A stretch of 64,000 nt of DNA from positions 62,001 through 126,000 of the forward strand of contig DUED01000037.1 of assembly GCA_011176685.1 (NCBI GenBank), in the 5' to 3' direction. Position 1 is the stretch's first letter, and every line of letters starts with the position of its first letter. Source of the stretch: Anaerolineae bacterium (GTDB taxonomy: Bacteria > Chloroflexota > Anaerolineae > Anaerolineales > Anaerolineaceae). The notes below the pieces were generated by a model. That model worked only from the letters and a program-made list of their open reading frames with translations. It ran no database searches and was not told where the DNA came from. Of this stretch, positions 63,256 through 64,000 are shown in pieces. Made by a program: the position numbers and the translations under genes.

Positions 63256-64000
63256 ATGTCCTTTGTCCATCTTCATGTTCACACTCATTTTTCTTTATTG
63301 GATGGCTTTTGTTCTATTAAAAAATTAGTGAACCGGACAAAGGAACTTGGCATGCCAGCGATTGCCATAACAGATCATGGCACCATGTATGGTGTGATTG
63401 AATTTTATAACACTGCCAGGGATGCTGGCATTAATCCCATCGTTGGGCTAGAAGGGTATATTGCAGCGCGCGGAATGCACGACAAAAAGCCGCAGATCGA
63501 CAAATATTCCTCACATGTGGTTTTGCTGGCAGAAAATAACATCGGTTATCAAAACCTGCTGAAAATTGCTAGTGCATCTCAACTGGAAGGTTTTTATTAT
63601 CATCCACGTATTGATCACGATTTTTTAGCGGAACATTCTGAAGGGTTGATATGTACAACCGCTTGTCTGAAAGGAGAGATTCCGGGGAAAATACTCCGAA
63701 GTGGATTAGATGCCGCTGCCTCAGCGTTGGAATGGTATTTGGATGTCTTTGGGCGTGATCGTTTTTTCCTTGAATTACAACGGCATGATATTCCAGAACT
63801 GGATCAGGTCAATAAAGGATTGTTAACGCTTGGAAAGCGGTACGATATGTGCTTTATTGCAACAAATGATGTTCATTATGTTGACCGCGAGGATGCTCGC
63901 TTGCAAGATATCCTGCTAGCCATACAAACCGGGGCAGTACTGACTGATCCTAATCGTATGAAAATGAATGGCGATACTTACTATCTGCGCTCTCCACAGG
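63256..64000 (+). CDS. dnaE: DNA polymerase III alpha subunit, N-terminal part
   Basis: A frame from ATG 63256 stays open to the window edge (248 codons). It encodes the PHP domain of replicative polymerase alpha: FVHLHVHTHFSLLDGFCSI, then AIAITDHGTMYGVIEFY, GLEGYIAA and NDVHYVDREDARLQDILLAIQTG. The metal-binding PHP histidines (HxHTHFS, TDHG, NDVHY) are all present. The rest lies outside the window. Only a weak ribosome site (AAGGT) precedes the ATG. Confidence 0.93.
   Translation, partial: MSFVHLHVHTHFSLLDGFCSIKKLVNRTKELGMPAIAITDHGTMYGVIEFYNTARDAGINPIVGLEGYIAARGMHDKKPQIDKYSSHVVLLAENNIGYQNLLKIASASQLEGFYYHPRIDHDFLAEHSEGLICTTACLKGEIPGKILRSGLDAAASALEWYLDVFGRDRFFLELQRHDIPELDQVNKGLLTLGKRYDMCFIATNDVHYVDREDARLQDILLAIQTGAVLTDPNRMKMNGDTYYLRSPQ

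Overview
The window looks like a chromosomal segment of a bacterium of phylum Chloroflexota, most likely class Anaerolineae. This is inferred from protein character: a fused glycyl-tRNA synthetase, a very long SecA, lysine/glutamate-rich tails on ribosomal proteins S1 and S2, LysM and CAP surface proteins with Thr/Pro linkers, and a heat-shock operon led by hrcA behind a perfect CIRCE element. No rRNA, tRNA, CRISPR array, transposase or phage gene was found. Base composition is moderate and even, and nearly all space is coding.

Left end (1-6.8 kb) is the accessory part: a GntR-controlled sugar operon on the minus strand. It encodes GntR regulator, PTS EIIB, PTS EIIC of the ascorbate (UlaA/SgaT) type, a COG1735 lactonase-like enzyme broken by one stop codon, a TrpA-like TIM barrel, a creatininase-family protein and a KDPG-aldolase-like protein that runs off the window. 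A SIS-domain phosphosugar protein has its own promoter just upstream. From 6.8 to 7.2 kb lies a repeat-rich non-coding patch.

The rest is mostly housekeeping. 7.2-11.3 kb: glyQS fusion and a C39-like peptidase. 11.4-14.6 kb: LysM lipoprotein, a broken SDR gene, lexA with its own operators, and an OsmC protein. 14.6-20.4 kb: hrcA-grpE-dnaK-dnaJ-prmA under CIRCE control. 20.5-22.9 kb: lysine 2,3-aminomutase and an aldo/keto reductase. 22.9-26.9 kb: pheST behind a T-box. 27-29.9 kb: rpsB-tsf, a terminator, then pyrH. 30.1-34.6 kb: surE and a run of envelope proteins (CAP-LysM, LiaF-like, PspC, SIMPL). 34.6-36.8 kb: frr-uppS-cdsA. 37-42.9 kb: a small gene with a LexA-like box, a broken ParB-like gene, acpS, an M16 peptidase pair and a ferredoxin-NADP reductase-like flavoprotein. 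43-50.3 kb: ribosomal protein S1, secA and lpdA. 50.6-56.4 kb: folP, folK, hom, murI, rplS and uvrC. 56.5-64 kb: a DNPH1-like hydrolase, a DnaJ-like protein with an HtrA protease, murJ, a GNAT, a SagB-like oxidoreductase and the start of dnaE.

Three themes cut across the window. First, three accessory genes (lactonase, SDR, ParB-like) are each interrupted by a single in-frame stop while the rest of the frame is intact. Second, lexA and a small orphan gene at 36.96 kb share a promoter layout and an 11-base identical operator core, suggesting a small SOS regulon. Third, several plus-strand genes carry a TATAAT box so close to the ATG that leaderless mRNAs are likely.
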